From assembly GCA_963720705.1 (NCBI GenBank), contig CAVRGJ010000006.1, positions 124,001 through 188,000 of the forward strand: a stretch of DNA of 64,000 bases. Reading direction: 5' to 3'. The notes beneath the pieces were generated by a model. That model worked only from the letters and a program-made list of their open reading frames with translations. It ran no database searches and had not been told where the DNA came from. The position numbers and the translations under genes were made by a program. How positions within the stretch are numbered: the first letter of the stretch is position 1; the number at the start of each line of letters is the position of its first letter. Shown piece after piece: positions 35,976 through 44,531 of the stretch. Origin of the DNA: DASWJZ01 sp963720705. GTDB lineage: Bacteria; Pseudomonadota; Alphaproteobacteria; Rhizobiales; Afifellaceae.

Positions 35976-36443
35976 TCAGGCAGCGTGCGAGGCGGCGGCG
36001 GGCGTCGCCAGGATCGCGTAGATGGCGTCAGCGTTTTCCGCACCGCGCAGCTTCTCCGCCATCTCCGGGTCGCGCAGCACGCGCGCCACACGCGCCAACG
36101 CCTTCAAATGGTCGGCGCCGGCGCTCTCCGGCGCGAGCAGCACAAACACAAGATCGACCGGCTGATCGTCGACGGAATCGAATTCCACCGGTCGCGCAAG
36201 CCGCGCGAACACGCCAAAGAGCCGGTCGAGCGCGGCGGATTTTCCATGCGGGATGGCGACCCCCTGCCCCACCCCGGTCGAGCCCAGGCGCTCGCGCTGC
36301 AACAAGGTGTCGAATATCTCGCGCTCCGGCAACCCGGTCAGACGCGCGGCGATCGCGGAGACCTCCTGCAGCACCTGTTTCTTCGATTGAACGTGCAGCA
36401 AAGGCAGCACGGCTTCCGAGGTCAGGAGATCGCTGAGATCCAT
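35976..36443 (-). CDS. ptsN: PTS IIA-like nitrogen regulatory protein (EIIA-Ntr)
   Basis: Phosphocarrier of the nitrogen-related PTS, regulating potassium and carbon/nitrogen balance. The 155-residue protein has the active-site histidine in GVAIPHGKSAALDRLFG near residue 65 and the family block VDLVFVLLAPESAGADHLKALARVARVLRD. ATG 36443 follows GGGAAG at 5-nt spacing; a GTG directly before it is possible. Last gene of the lptC-lptA-lptB-rpoN-hpf-ptsN cluster. Confidence 0.93.
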   Translation of the reverse strand: MDLSDLLTSEAVLPLLHVQSKKQVLQEVSAIAARLTGLPEREIFDTLLQRERLGSTGVGQGVAIPHGKSAALDRLFGVFARLARPVEFDSVDDQPVDLVFVLLAPESAGADHLKALARVARVLRDPEMAEKLRGAENADAIYAILATPAAASHAA

Positions 36444-36491
36444 CACACTTCCCTAGAAATCACGCCGGGCGCACAAGGCGCAGGCGCCGCC

Positions 36492-36785
36492 TCAATGGTC
36501 CTTGAGTCGGCGCTTGTAGCGCCGGAGCCGCTTGGCGAGCCGCTCCGCCGCCTGGTCGAAGCTCAGATGCGCGTCCGGATCGGACCCGTGGACCTCCAAT
36601 ATCACGCCGGTGTCGAGATGCAGCGCGAGCTCGGTTTCGAACACGTGTCCGCTCTTCGATACAGTGATCTGCCCGGAGAAGCCGCGGTCGAAATATTTCT
36701 GCACGGTGCCGGTCACGGTCTCGTCGATGCGGGAACGAAGCGCCTGTCCAATATCGAAGTTCTTGCCGGCAATCCTTAGACTCAT
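36492..36785 (-). CDS. hpf: Ribosome hibernation promoting factor, short form
   Basis: Binds the 30S decoding region to inactivate ribosomes in stationary phase. The 97 residues cover the N-terminal beta-alpha-beta domain: SLRIAGKNFDIGQALRSRI, SGQITVSKSGHVFETELALHLDTGVILEVHG, and the basic helix QAAERLAKRLRRYKRRLKDH. Alphaproteobacterial homologues usually continue for about another 90 residues with a ribosome-dimerising domain. Here a TGA directly follows KDH and only 48 bp remain before ptsN, so that domain is absent. Confidence 0.88.
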   Translation of the reverse strand: MSLRIAGKNFDIGQALRSRIDETVTGTVQKYFDRGFSGQITVSKSGHVFETELALHLDTGVILEVHGSDPDAHLSFDQAAERLAKRLRRYKRRLKDH

Positions 36786-36905
36786 TTCTTGCTTCCGACG
36801 GCCGGATCGTTAAGCGCGGCGGACCTGTACGCGCCTCCTTCGGTTGAGTCAAACCGAATTGGATCGCAGGCGCGCGGACGGCGCGATCGGCGGACGCGAG
36901 GTCGC

Positions 36906-38378
36906 TCAGGAAGCCTGTTTGAGCCGGCGCTCGCGGCGGCGCTCGACCGAGGAACCGATGCGCATGATCTCGCGGTACTTGGCGACCGTGCGGCGCGCGA
37001 TGTCGACTCCCTCGCGCGAGAGGATCGCAACGATGGCATCGTCGGAGAGCACGGCATCGGGCAACTCCTCCAGGATCAGCTTGCGTATCCGATGCTTCAC
37101 GGCCTCCGCCGAGTGGGCCTCGCTTCCGGAGGTGGCGGCGATCGAGCCGGTGAAGAAATAACGGAACTCGAAAATGCCGCGCGGCGTCGCGATGGTCTTG
37201 TTCGCCGCCGCACGGCTGACCGTCGACTCGTGGATGCCGAGCGTGTCGGCGACCATGCGCAGATTGAGCGGCTTCAGATAAGCGACGCCGTCGCGCAGGA
37301 AGCCGTCCTGGCGCCGTACGATCTCGGTCGCGACCTTGAGCACCGTGCGGGCACGCTGATCGAGACTCTTTTCCAGCCAGCTCGCCTTCTGCAGGCAGTC
37401 GGTCAGGTACTTCTTCTCCGTGTCGCCGCAAAGCTGCCGGGCGACCTTGGCGTAGTAGGTGCGGTTCACGAGAAGTCGCGGCAGCACCTCGTCGTTCAGC
37501 TCCACGATCCAGCCGCCGCGTGGCGCAGAGCGAACGAAGACGTCGGGCACGAGCGTGCGCACCGGCTCATGCGTGAAGGCAAGACCGGGCTTCGGATCGA
37601 GCGTGCGCAACTCGCCGACGAGCGCCTCGATGCCGTCACGCCCGACGCCGCAAAGCGCCGCGAGCTCTGCACGGTCGCCCGCCGCCAGGCGGTCGAGATT
37701 TGCAAGCAGCGTCCGCATTGCCGGTGAGAGCCGATTGCGCTCGACCAGCTGCAGCTCAAGGCATTCGGCGAGCGAGCGTGCGAACGTACCGGTCGGCGCG
37801 AAGCCCTGGCAGAGACGAAGCACGCGCTCGACAGCATTTGTTACGGCGCCGAGTCGCGAGGCGACCGACTCAAGCGCAACCGTCAGATAGCCGGCCGCAT
37901 CGAGCGTGGCGAGGAGCGCAAGCGCTATCACCCGGTCGGAGGGAGCATGCGCGAACACCGCGTCGATGGTGCGCGACAGCAACGCCTCGAGGCTTTCCGT
38001 GGCGGCCAGGTTCTGGTCGATCCCAAGTTCATTGAAGCCCGCGCCGCCAACGGCACCGCGTGTGGCGAAAGACGAACCGAGGTTGACCGATGGCCCGGCA
38101 TCGTCGGGGAAGACATCGACCGGCTCGACATCGAGGTCGTCTCCGACGGGCTCCGCGGAAGCGTCGGTTTCGGCCGTCGCCGTCTCGGGGTCGACGGCGT
38201 CCGGGCCGTTGGCGTCGCCTTCGGCGGATTCCAGCAGCGGATTTTGCTCAAGCTCGCTCGCCACGAAGCGTTCGAGCTCCAGCCCCGACATCTGCAGGAG
38301 CCGGATCGCCTGCATGAGCTGCGGCGTAATGACGAGGGACTGGGTCTGCCGAAGTTGGAGTTTGGCCGTAAGAACCAT
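36906..38378 (-). CDS. rpoN: RNA polymerase sigma-54 factor
   Basis: Alternative sigma factor for nitrogen and other activator-dependent promoters. The 490-residue protein has region I (LQLRQTQSLVITPQLMQAIRLLQMSGLELE), an acidic region II rich in Asp/Glu/Pro (about residues 55-105), the core-binding region, a helix-turn-helix (MVADTLGIHESTVSRAAANK) and the RpoN box (ARRTVAKYRE) near the C-terminus. Standard position between lptB and hpf. Confidence 0.96.
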   Translation of the reverse strand: MVLTAKLQLRQTQSLVITPQLMQAIRLLQMSGLELERFVASELEQNPLLESAEGDANGPDAVDPETATAETDASAEPVGDDLDVEPVDVFPDDAGPSVNLGSSFATRGAVGGAGFNELGIDQNLAATESLEALLSRTIDAVFAHAPSDRVIALALLATLDAAGYLTVALESVASRLGAVTNAVERVLRLCQGFAPTGTFARSLAECLELQLVERNRLSPAMRTLLANLDRLAAGDRAELAALCGVGRDGIEALVGELRTLDPKPGLAFTHEPVRTLVPDVFVRSAPRGGWIVELNDEVLPRLLVNRTYYAKVARQLCGDTEKKYLTDCLQKASWLEKSLDQRARTVLKVATEIVRRQDGFLRDGVAYLKPLNLRMVADTLGIHESTVSRAAANKTIATPRGIFEFRYFFTGSIAATSGSEAHSAEAVKHRIRKLILEELPDAVLSDDAIVAILSREGVDIARRTVAKYREIMRIGSSVERRRERRLKQAS

Positions 38379-38469
38379 GACGCTGCCCCGCCCGACGGGC
38401 TCAGGGCTTCACCGGCCTCTTCACGAACCCGTCATATTGCACTGCAACTTACCGCGCCGTGCGCAGGAG

Positions 38470-39297
38470 TCAAAGCCTGAAGCGCTCGCCGAGATAAACG
38501 CGCCTCACGTCGGCGTTGCTGACGATTTCCTCCGGCGTCCCCTCGCTCATCACCCGCCCGGCGTGGAGGATATAGGCGCGGTCGATAAGACCGAGCGTCT
38601 CGCGCACGTTGTGGTCGGTGATGAGGACGCCGATGCCGCGCCGCTTCAGGTGGCGGACGAGGCCCTGGATGTCTGCGACCGCGATCGGGTCGATACCGGC
38701 GAGCGGCTCGTCGAGCAGCATGAAGACCGGGCGCGAGGCAAGCGCGCGGGCAATTTCGCAGCGGCGGCGCTCGCCGCCCGAAAGCGAGATCGAAGGTGCC
38801 TTCCTGAGGTGCATGATGTGGAATTCCTCGAGCAGCGCGTCGAGGTCGGATTCCCTGAGCGCGCGATCCGGCTCCACGATCTCAAGCACGGCGCGGATGT
38901 TGTCCTCGACCGACAGGCCGCGGAAGATCGAAGCTTCCTGCGGCAGATATCCAACGCCGAGACGGGCGCGCTGGTACATCGGCAGATGCGTGATGTCGAA
39001 GCCGTCGAGCTCGATGCGACCGCCGTCGGCGCGGATCAGCCCCGTGATCATGTAGAAGACGGTCGTCTTGCCCGCGCCGTTCGGGCCGAGGAGGCCGACA
39101 ACTTCGCCGCGACGCAGCGCGAGCGATACGTCGTCGACCACAACGCGCCCCTTGAATGAGCGCCTGAGCCCGCGCGCGACGAGCCAACCCTCGCCTGGAT
39201 TGATGGCGGACTCCGGTTCTTGAAGATCGGCTGCTTCGTGCTTGTTCAAGAAGCGATCCTTTGCAAGGGCACGATCATTTCGTGCCCGGAGCGCCAT
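38470..39297 (-). CDS. lptB: LPS export ABC transporter ATP-binding protein LptB
   Basis: ATPase of the LptB2FGC complex that extracts lipopolysaccharide from the inner membrane. The 275-residue protein has Walker A GPNGAGKTT, Q-loop YLPQEASIF, signature LSGGERRR, Walker B VFMLLDEPLAGIDP and LITDHNVRETL. It starts at ATG 39297, overlapping lptA by 23 nt; an N-terminal extension of about 35 residues before the ABC fold is normal for this order. Confidence 0.95.
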   Translation of the reverse strand: MALRARNDRALAKDRFLNKHEAADLQEPESAINPGEGWLVARGLRRSFKGRVVVDDVSLALRRGEVVGLLGPNGAGKTTVFYMITGLIRADGGRIELDGFDITHLPMYQRARLGVGYLPQEASIFRGLSVEDNIRAVLEIVEPDRALRESDLDALLEEFHIMHLRKAPSISLSGGERRRCEIARALASRPVFMLLDEPLAGIDPIAVADIQGLVRHLKRRGIGVLITDHNVRETLGLIDRAYILHAGRVMSEGTPEEIVSNADVRRVYLGERFRL

Positions 39298-39847
39298 TCG
39301 AGCCCGGGGTGCTGCTGGAGGGCGTTATCAAGGTCTGAACGCGGCCGCCTTCGACGCGTCCCTCCTTGGTCGCCAAGTTCACCACCAGCCGCTCGCCGTG
39401 GACGACGTTGTCCCCTTGCGTCAGCAGCACGTTGCCGGTCATCGTGACGAGATCCTGAGCCACATTGAAGACGGCCCGGTCGGCGCTCGCGACCTGATTG
39501 CCGGTGTGCACGGTAACGCCCGGCCCCGCTTCGATCCGCGACACCTGCGAACCCGCGACGGTGGTACCGGCCGCTGTCGCACCGCTATTGGTCGTCGCCT
39601 CGCCTTTATAGAAGACGCGCAGCTCGGGCGCCTCCAACAACGTTTCGCCTTGCAGCACGCGCACGTGGCCACTGTAGATCGCGAGCTTGTCGGCATCGTG
39701 CACCTCGAGCCGGTCGGCCTCGATCTGTATCGGGGTATTCGAGTCGCTGTTGAAGCCGGCAAAGGCTGCGCCGAAGTTCTGTGCACCTGCGGTGCGCGCC
39801 GCGAGCATGCACACGAGCGAGACCGCGAGCCGAGTCCCGATCCGCAT
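39275..39847 (-). CDS. lptA: LPS transport periplasmic protein LptA
   Basis: Periplasmic bridge protein of the Lpt system, 190 residues. A signal peptide (MRIGTRLAVSLVCMLAARTAGAQ) precedes the OstA beta-jellyroll: IQIEADRLEVHDADKLAIYSGHVRVLQGETLLEAPELRVFYKG and VTMTGNVLLTQGDNVVHGERLVVNLATKEGRVEGG. A short Ser/Pro/Gly-rich tail ends the protein. Between lptC (8 bp) and lptB (overlap). Confidence 0.92.
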   Translation of the reverse strand: MRIGTRLAVSLVCMLAARTAGAQNFGAAFAGFNSDSNTPIQIEADRLEVHDADKLAIYSGHVRVLQGETLLEAPELRVFYKGEATTNSGATAAGTTVAGSQVSRIEAGPGVTVHTGNQVASADRAVFNVAQDLVTMTGNVLLTQGDNVVHGERLVVNLATKEGRVEGGRVQTLITPSSSTPGSNGAPGTK

Positions 39848-39855
39848 CGCGCAGC

Positions 39856-40551
39856 CTACTCCGCTTCGGGCGCAGCCGCGGTGGGCGTGCGCTTCGGCGG
39901 CATCAACACTGTGCGCACATCGCCCTCGAGCACGATCACCTTGCCGCCGTCGGTGGAGGAGAAGCGTTTGCCCGTCACCCGGCTGCCGCCGTACTCGATG
40001 GTAACCGGATTGTCGGTGACCAGGGTGCCGGCCGAAAGGTCGACGTCGGCATCGGTCAAACGCACGGAGTAACCATTCGGCGTGTCGGCGGTTACCGCCC
40101 CGAGGAGCTTGATCATTCCGTTGCTGTGATCGTAGTCGGCGGCTTCGGCGTTGATGGTCGTTGTCGTCCCGTTCGCCGTCTCGATCTTCGCCTCGATATC
40201 CTCAAGGCGCACCTGGTTGGGATTGGTCAGGGGCTGAATGGCACGGGTCGCGACGATCGAATACTCGCGGTGATGATGATCGAAACCCGTCAGATGCGGG
40301 CGGTCCATGATAATGGAATTGCGGGTGACGCTGAGCCGCAGCGCGTCGAGATCAAGGGCAGCCGGGAACGCAAACCGGGTGATGACGACAAAGCCCGCGA
40401 CCGCCCCGAGAGCAACAACAGGCAGCAACGTGCGCAGCACGCGCACCCAGCGGCTGTGCCGCCGCGCCGCGGCAAACGCCCTCACGCGCGTCGCGCGATC
40501 GACGGTCGCTGCCTGCCAGGGCGCCGAAAGGGCCATATTCAATTCCGTCAT
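39856..40551 (-). CDS. lptC: LPS export protein LptC
   Basis: Bitopic inner-membrane protein that hands LPS to LptA. The 231 residues contain a cytoplasmic basic N-terminus (RVRAFAAARRHSRWVRVLR), one membrane segment (TLLPVVALGAVAGFVVI) and a periplasmic jellyroll with DRPHLTGFDHHHREYSIVATRAIQ and GYSVRLTDADVDLSAGTLVTDNPV. First gene of the lpt-rpoN cluster; nrnC lies upstream on the same strand with a 72-bp gap. Confidence 0.9.
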   Translation of the reverse strand: MTELNMALSAPWQAATVDRATRVRAFAAARRHSRWVRVLRTLLPVVALGAVAGFVVITRFAFPAALDLDALRLSVTRNSIIMDRPHLTGFDHHHREYSIVATRAIQPLTNPNQVRLEDIEAKIETANGTTTTINAEAADYDHSNGMIKLLGAVTADTPNGYSVRLTDADVDLSAGTLVTDNPVTIEYGGSRVTGKRFSSTDGGKVIVLEGDVRTVLMPPKRTPTAAAPEAE

Positions 40552-40623
40552 ACAAATACGGTTTGGGCGCGAGAGTGTGGTGATTTGCGGGCGCCCGCAA
40601 GCCCGGCGGCGCCCGGCGCCGGG

Positions 40624-41241
40624 TCAGGAATGGGCGAAAATATCCTCGTTATCCCATCCCAGGAGGTCGAGCTCGACGCGCACCGGCACGAAACGGAAGC
40701 AGGATTCGGCGAGCTCCAGCCGCCCTTCGCGAACGAGTCGCGCCTCCAGCGCCGCCTTGATCGCGTGGAGGTGCAGTACGTCGGAGGCCGCATATTCGAC
40801 CTGCGCCTCCGTCAGCGCCTCCGCGCCCCAATCGGAAGATTGCTGCTGCTTGGAAATCTCCAATCCGAGGACCTCGCGCGTCAGCTCTTTCAGTCCATGC
40901 CGGTCGGTATAGGTGCGCACGAGTCGTGAAGCGATCTTAGTGCACCAAACCGGCGCTACCGCGATACCGAGAGAGTGTTTCAGCATCGCGACGTCGAAAC
41001 GCGCGAAGTGGAAGATCTTGACGATCGCAGGGTCGGTGAAAAGCTGGCCCAGATTGGGAGCGCTCGTCTGGCCTTTGGCAATGTGAACAACGTCGACGCT
41101 GCCGTCACCCGGCGACAGCTGCACCACGCATAGCCGGTCGCGGCCGGGCTTCAGTCCCATCGCCTCGGTGTCGACCGCGACCGCGCCGCGATAGGCGGAG
41201 AGGTCGGGCAGGTCGCCGTCGTGCACACGGATGTTCGCCAG
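40624..41241 (-). CDS. nrnC: NrnC-type 3'-5' exoribonuclease (nanoRNase, RNase D-like)
   Basis: DEDDy exonuclease that degrades di- and short oligoribonucleotides in alphaproteobacteria lacking Orn. Motifs: AVDTEAMGL, HFARFDVAMLKHSLG, and VEYAASDVLHLHAIK, with conserved DRHGLKELTREVLGLEISKQQQSSDW and the C-terminal LDLLGWDNEDIFAHS. No HRDC domain, about 205 residues, as expected for NrnC. The conserved N-terminus (ANIRVHDGDLPDL) is recovered only from CTG 41241, which has AGGAGGAG 5-6 nt upstream; GTG 41226 would cut five residues and lie 20 nt from that site. Confidence 0.9.
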   Translation of the reverse strand: MANIRVHDGDLPDLSAYRGAVAVDTEAMGLKPGRDRLCVVQLSPGDGSVDVVHIAKGQTSAPNLGQLFTDPAIVKIFHFARFDVAMLKHSLGIAVAPVWCTKIASRLVRTYTDRHGLKELTREVLGLEISKQQQSSDWGAEALTEAQVEYAASDVLHLHAIKAALEARLVREGRLELAESCFRFVPVRVELDLLGWDNEDIFAHS

Positions 41242-41443
41242 CGGGACTCCTCCTCGATCAACTCGCTCCGCAATGCTGCCGGACGACGCCCGGCCGCGGG
41301 CGGCCTGAGTAACGATACGCCTTTGATTCCAAATCGGTTATCAGGCGCGCCAAACCTTCGCAAGAGAAGCGGGCCGGCGCCCCGCCGCAAATGCATGCGT
41401 CGGCGGCGACGCGCGCTTCCGTCGCCCGCGCCGGCCGGCTCCC

Positions 41444-42376
41444 TCAATCGAAGAGGCTCGACACGGATTTCTCAAGCGCGGTGCGGCTCACCGCTTCGCC
41501 GAGGAGCGGCGCGATCGAGACGATGCGGATGTTGCGCGCCGAGAGCACCGCGCTGGTCGGCTCGATCGAATCGGTGATCACAAGTTCCGTCAGCTTTGAC
41601 GCCGTTATGCGGGCGACGGCGCCGCCCGAAAGCACGCCGTGCGTGATGTAGGCAGCGACGGACGTGGCGCCCTGATTGAGCAGCTCCTCCGCGGCGTTGC
41701 AGAGCGTTCCGCCGGAATCAACGATGTCGTCGACGAGGAGGCACGCGCGCCCTTCCACCTCGCCGATAATGTTCATCACCTCCGACTCGCCCGGCCGCTC
41801 ACGGCGCTTGTCGACGATCGCAAGCGGCGCGTCGATGCGCTTGGCGACGATGCGCGCCCGCACCACACCGCCGACGTCGGGCGAAACCACCATGAGATGG
41901 TTGTGGTCGTAGCGCTCGGCGATATCGCGGGTGAAGACCGGGGCGGCAAACAGGTTGTCGGTCGGGATGTCGAAGAAGCCCTGGATCTGCCCGGCATGGA
42001 GGTCGACGGTGAGCACGCGGTCGGCGCCGGCCTTGGTGATCATGTTGGCCACGAGCTTGGCCGAGATCGGCGTCCTCGCCAGCGACTTCCGGTCCTGCCT
42101 GGCGTAGCCGTAATAGGGGATGACCGCCGTGATCCGGCGCGCCGATGCGCGACGTAGCGCATCGACGATGATCAAGAGCTCCATGACGTTGTCGTTCGCC
42201 GGAAAGCTCGTCGACTGCACGACGAAGACGTCCTCGCCGCGCACGTTCTCCTGGATCTCGACGAATATCTCCTGGTCGGCGAAGCGGCGGACGGCGGCCT
42301 GCGCGAGATCGATATTGAGATAGTGGGCGATCGCCCGGGCGAGGGTCTCGTTGGAGTTCCCGGCGACGATCTTCAT
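41444..42376 (-). CDS. prs: Ribose-phosphate pyrophosphokinase
   Basis: Makes PRPP from ribose 5-phosphate and ATP. The 310-residue protein has QENVRGEDVFVVQST, the catalytic PYYGYARQDRK region, DLHAGQIQGFFDIPTDNLFA and the PRPP loop LVDDIVDSGGTLCNAAE. Class I Prs length. The 202 bp between its stop and nrnC hold nothing I can identify. Confidence 0.96.
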   Translation of the reverse strand: MKIVAGNSNETLARAIAHYLNIDLAQAAVRRFADQEIFVEIQENVRGEDVFVVQSTSFPANDNVMELLIIVDALRRASARRITAVIPYYGYARQDRKSLARTPISAKLVANMITKAGADRVLTVDLHAGQIQGFFDIPTDNLFAAPVFTRDIAERYDHNHLMVVSPDVGGVVRARIVAKRIDAPLAIVDKRRERPGESEVMNIIGEVEGRACLLVDDIVDSGGTLCNAAEELLNQGATSVAAYITHGVLSGGAVARITASKLTELVITDSIEPTSAVLSARNIRIVSIAPLLGEAVSRTALEKSVSSLFD

Positions 42377-42525
42377 GTCTTAAGACAATCCCCGCGGGAG
42401 CGCCCAGCCGGCCCCTTGTCGGAGCGCCCTCGACCCGCGCGGGGCGCGCGGGGGCCTTTTAGCAACGGCACAAAAGCTTCACAACCGGGCGGAGCCGCAA
42501 TCCTCAACAGCAGCTTAGCTTTTCG

Positions 42526-43677
42526 CTAGCGCAGCGGAATCTCCGTGCCGTGCCGCGACAGCGGCTCCGGCGCATCGTCGGTGGTGAGATAGGTGCGGCC
42601 GAGACACATGGCGGCCTTGGCGTCGGAATCCATCAGGATCATGTGGGCGAAAAGCACCATGCCGGGCTGAATGACGGCCGGATTGGCACGAAAAAACATG
42701 GGCCAATCCATCCATGACGGCGCATAGCGGGCCCCAAGCGAATAGCCGCAGGCGTTCAAGCGATGGCGCGTCATGCCGTGCGCCTCCATCACTGCGGCAT
42801 GGGCGTCGAACACCTCGCCGAAGGTGCGTCCCGGCCGCATCGCCTCCTCGCATGCTTGAAGCGCCTCGACGCATGCCGCATGCAGCTCAAGATGACGCGG
42901 GCTCGGGCGCCCGACGATCACTGTCCGCATCAGCGCCACATGGTAGAGCCGATAGGTCCCGGCGAATTCGAGCGTGAGCTGGTCGCTCGCATCGAGCTTT
43001 CGCCGTCCGCTCTTGATGCGGCAAAGGAGGGCGTCCTCGCCCGAACCGATGATGAAGGGGTTCGCCGGATAGTCGCCGCCGCCCTTGAAGACGGCGCTCT
43101 GCATCGCGGCGAGGATTTCGCCCTCGTCGGCGCCCGGGCGGATCAGCGCGAGCGCGGCGTCGAGTGCATCGTCGGCAAGCACGGCAGCACGGCGGACGTA
43201 GGCGAGTTCCGAGTCGCTCTTCACTGCGCGAAGCGCGGGAACGATATCTGAGGCATCTTCAAGCGTGCCGAAGCTCCGAAGCGCCTCGTCGAGAGCGCGC
43301 CCGTTTGCAGCGGTAAGCCCCTGCGTGTCGTATTCAATGCCGATCCTCTTACCGAGGAGGCCCAAGTCGTTCAGGAGGTCGCGAAGCTGAATAGCCGGAC
43401 CGGCGCCTGCCTCGTCGGCCCACACGACGACGTTCTCGATCAGCGAAGTGTGGCGCGCCTGGCGAAGATCGGCGGAGCGGGTCAGGAGCGTGAAGACGCC
43501 ATCGCGCGTGAAGACGAGGCACTGGAAGAAGCAGTAGCCGAACGTGTCGTAGCCGGTCAGCCAGTAGTGGCTTTCCGGCGCGAACATGAGAAGCGCATCG
43601 AGCCGGCGCCTCGCCATTTCCTCGATGACGCGCGTCCGCCGCGCTTCGAACTCCGCCGCTTCGAAATGCAGCGCCAC
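42526..43677 (-). CDS. M24-family protein, creatinase/ectoine-hydrolase-like
   Basis: A 383-residue pita-bread-fold protein with a creatinase N-terminal domain (MARRRLDALLMFAPESHYWLTGYDT) and an M24 domain. The two aspartates that bind metal in aminopeptidase P are replaced: the first motif reads TLEFAGTY and the second YHVALMRT. The HIS/GLU region is NACGYSLGARYAPSWMDWP and MVLFAHMILMDSD. This fits metal-independent creatinase or ectoine hydrolase relatives rather than a peptidase. Start GTG 43677 lies one base after the pgeF stop, with GGAG upstream. The substrate is unknown. Confidence 0.85.
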   Translation of the reverse strand: MALHFEAAEFEARRTRVIEEMARRRLDALLMFAPESHYWLTGYDTFGYCFFQCLVFTRDGVFTLLTRSADLRQARHTSLIENVVVWADEAGAGPAIQLRDLLNDLGLLGKRIGIEYDTQGLTAANGRALDEALRSFGTLEDASDIVPALRAVKSDSELAYVRRAAVLADDALDAALALIRPGADEGEILAAMQSAVFKGGGDYPANPFIIGSGEDALLCRIKSGRRKLDASDQLTLEFAGTYRLYHVALMRTVIVGRPSPRHLELHAACVEALQACEEAMRPGRTFGEVFDAHAAVMEAHGMTRHRLNACGYSLGARYAPSWMDWPMFFRANPAVIQPGMVLFAHMILMDSDAKAAMCLGRTYLTTDDAPEPLSRHGTEIPLR

Positions 43678-43678
43678 C

Positions 43679-44473
43679 TTAATCTCCGAGGAGCGTGATC
43701 GCCGAGAGCAGCCGCCCGTAGTCCGGCTCGCCGCGATGCGTGGCGCGACGATAGGAATAGAAGCGAGCCTCGTCGGCATAAGTGCAAAGACCGAGATTGC
43801 CGACTGTTGCGAGCCCGGCCGCTTCGAGCCGCGCGACGATGTAAGCGGGAAGGTCGAACATCGAATGGTCGGCGCGTGACGATGGACGGAAGAAGCGGGT
43901 GTTGGAGGCTTCCGCCTCGAGAAAACGCGCGGAAAATTCTGGCCCGACCTCATAAGCATCGGCTGAGATCGTCGGCCCGAGCACGGCGACGATCTTTTCG
44001 CGCGCCGCACCGAGGCGCTCCATCGACACGATCGTCGATTCGAGGATGCCGATGAATGCGCCCTTCCATCCGGCATGTGCCGCCGCGACGACGCGCGCCT
44101 CCGGTTCGGCGAAGAGCACCGGCCCGCAATCCGCCGCCCCGGCGCCGAGGGCGATCCCTGGGCGGTTGGTAACGACGGCGTCGGCCTTCGGGCCGCGGCC
44201 GGGAGTCCAGACGGCCTCGACGATGACTGCGTCGGCGCTGTGCACCTGATGCGGCGTCGCCAAATTGTCCGGCGCGGCTCCGATGTGGCGCGCCGCGCGG
44301 GCGCGGTTCTCCAGCACCGCTTCGCGTGAATCGTTCGAGCCGATACCGGTGTTGAGGCCACGATAGATCCCGGTCGACACACCGCCTTCGCGCGTGAAGA
44401 AAGCGTGTGCGACGCCGGGAAGCTTCAGCTGCGGCGCTTCGATCGGCTTCAGTTCCAACGCGGTTCCGTGCAT
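43679..44473 (-). CDS. pgeF: Multicopper-oxidase-like laccase domain protein PgeF (YfiH)
   Basis: Family members act as purine nucleoside phosphorylase/adenosine deaminase and have been linked to peptidoglycan editing. The 264-residue protein has the Zn-binding triad: His in PHQVHSADAV near residue 74, Cys in GAADCGPVLFAEP near 113 and His in AAAHAGWKGAFIGILE near 131. The N-terminal HAFFTREGGVSTGIYRGLN is typical. Coupled to midA upstream (58-bp gap) and to the M24 gene downstream. Confidence 0.9.
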   Translation of the reverse strand: MHGTALELKPIEAPQLKLPGVAHAFFTREGGVSTGIYRGLNTGIGSNDSREAVLENRARAARHIGAAPDNLATPHQVHSADAVIVEAVWTPGRGPKADAVVTNRPGIALGAGAADCGPVLFAEPEARVVAAAHAGWKGAFIGILESTIVSMERLGAAREKIVAVLGPTISADAYEVGPEFSARFLEAEASNTRFFRPSSRADHSMFDLPAYIVARLEAAGLATVGNLGLCTYADEARFYSYRRATHRGEPDYGRLLSAITLLGD

Positions 44474-44531
44474 CGGCGCGAGCTACGCCCGCGCCGCCAA
44501 TCAAGTCAAATGGCGCAGTGAAACCGCGAAG

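Noticed and set aside
42400..42470. Hairpin CCCGCGCG...CGCGCGGGG followed by CCTTTT on the plus strand
   Set aside because: It looks like a terminator, but no plus-strand gene precedes it; it may be a chance GC palindrome upstream of prs.
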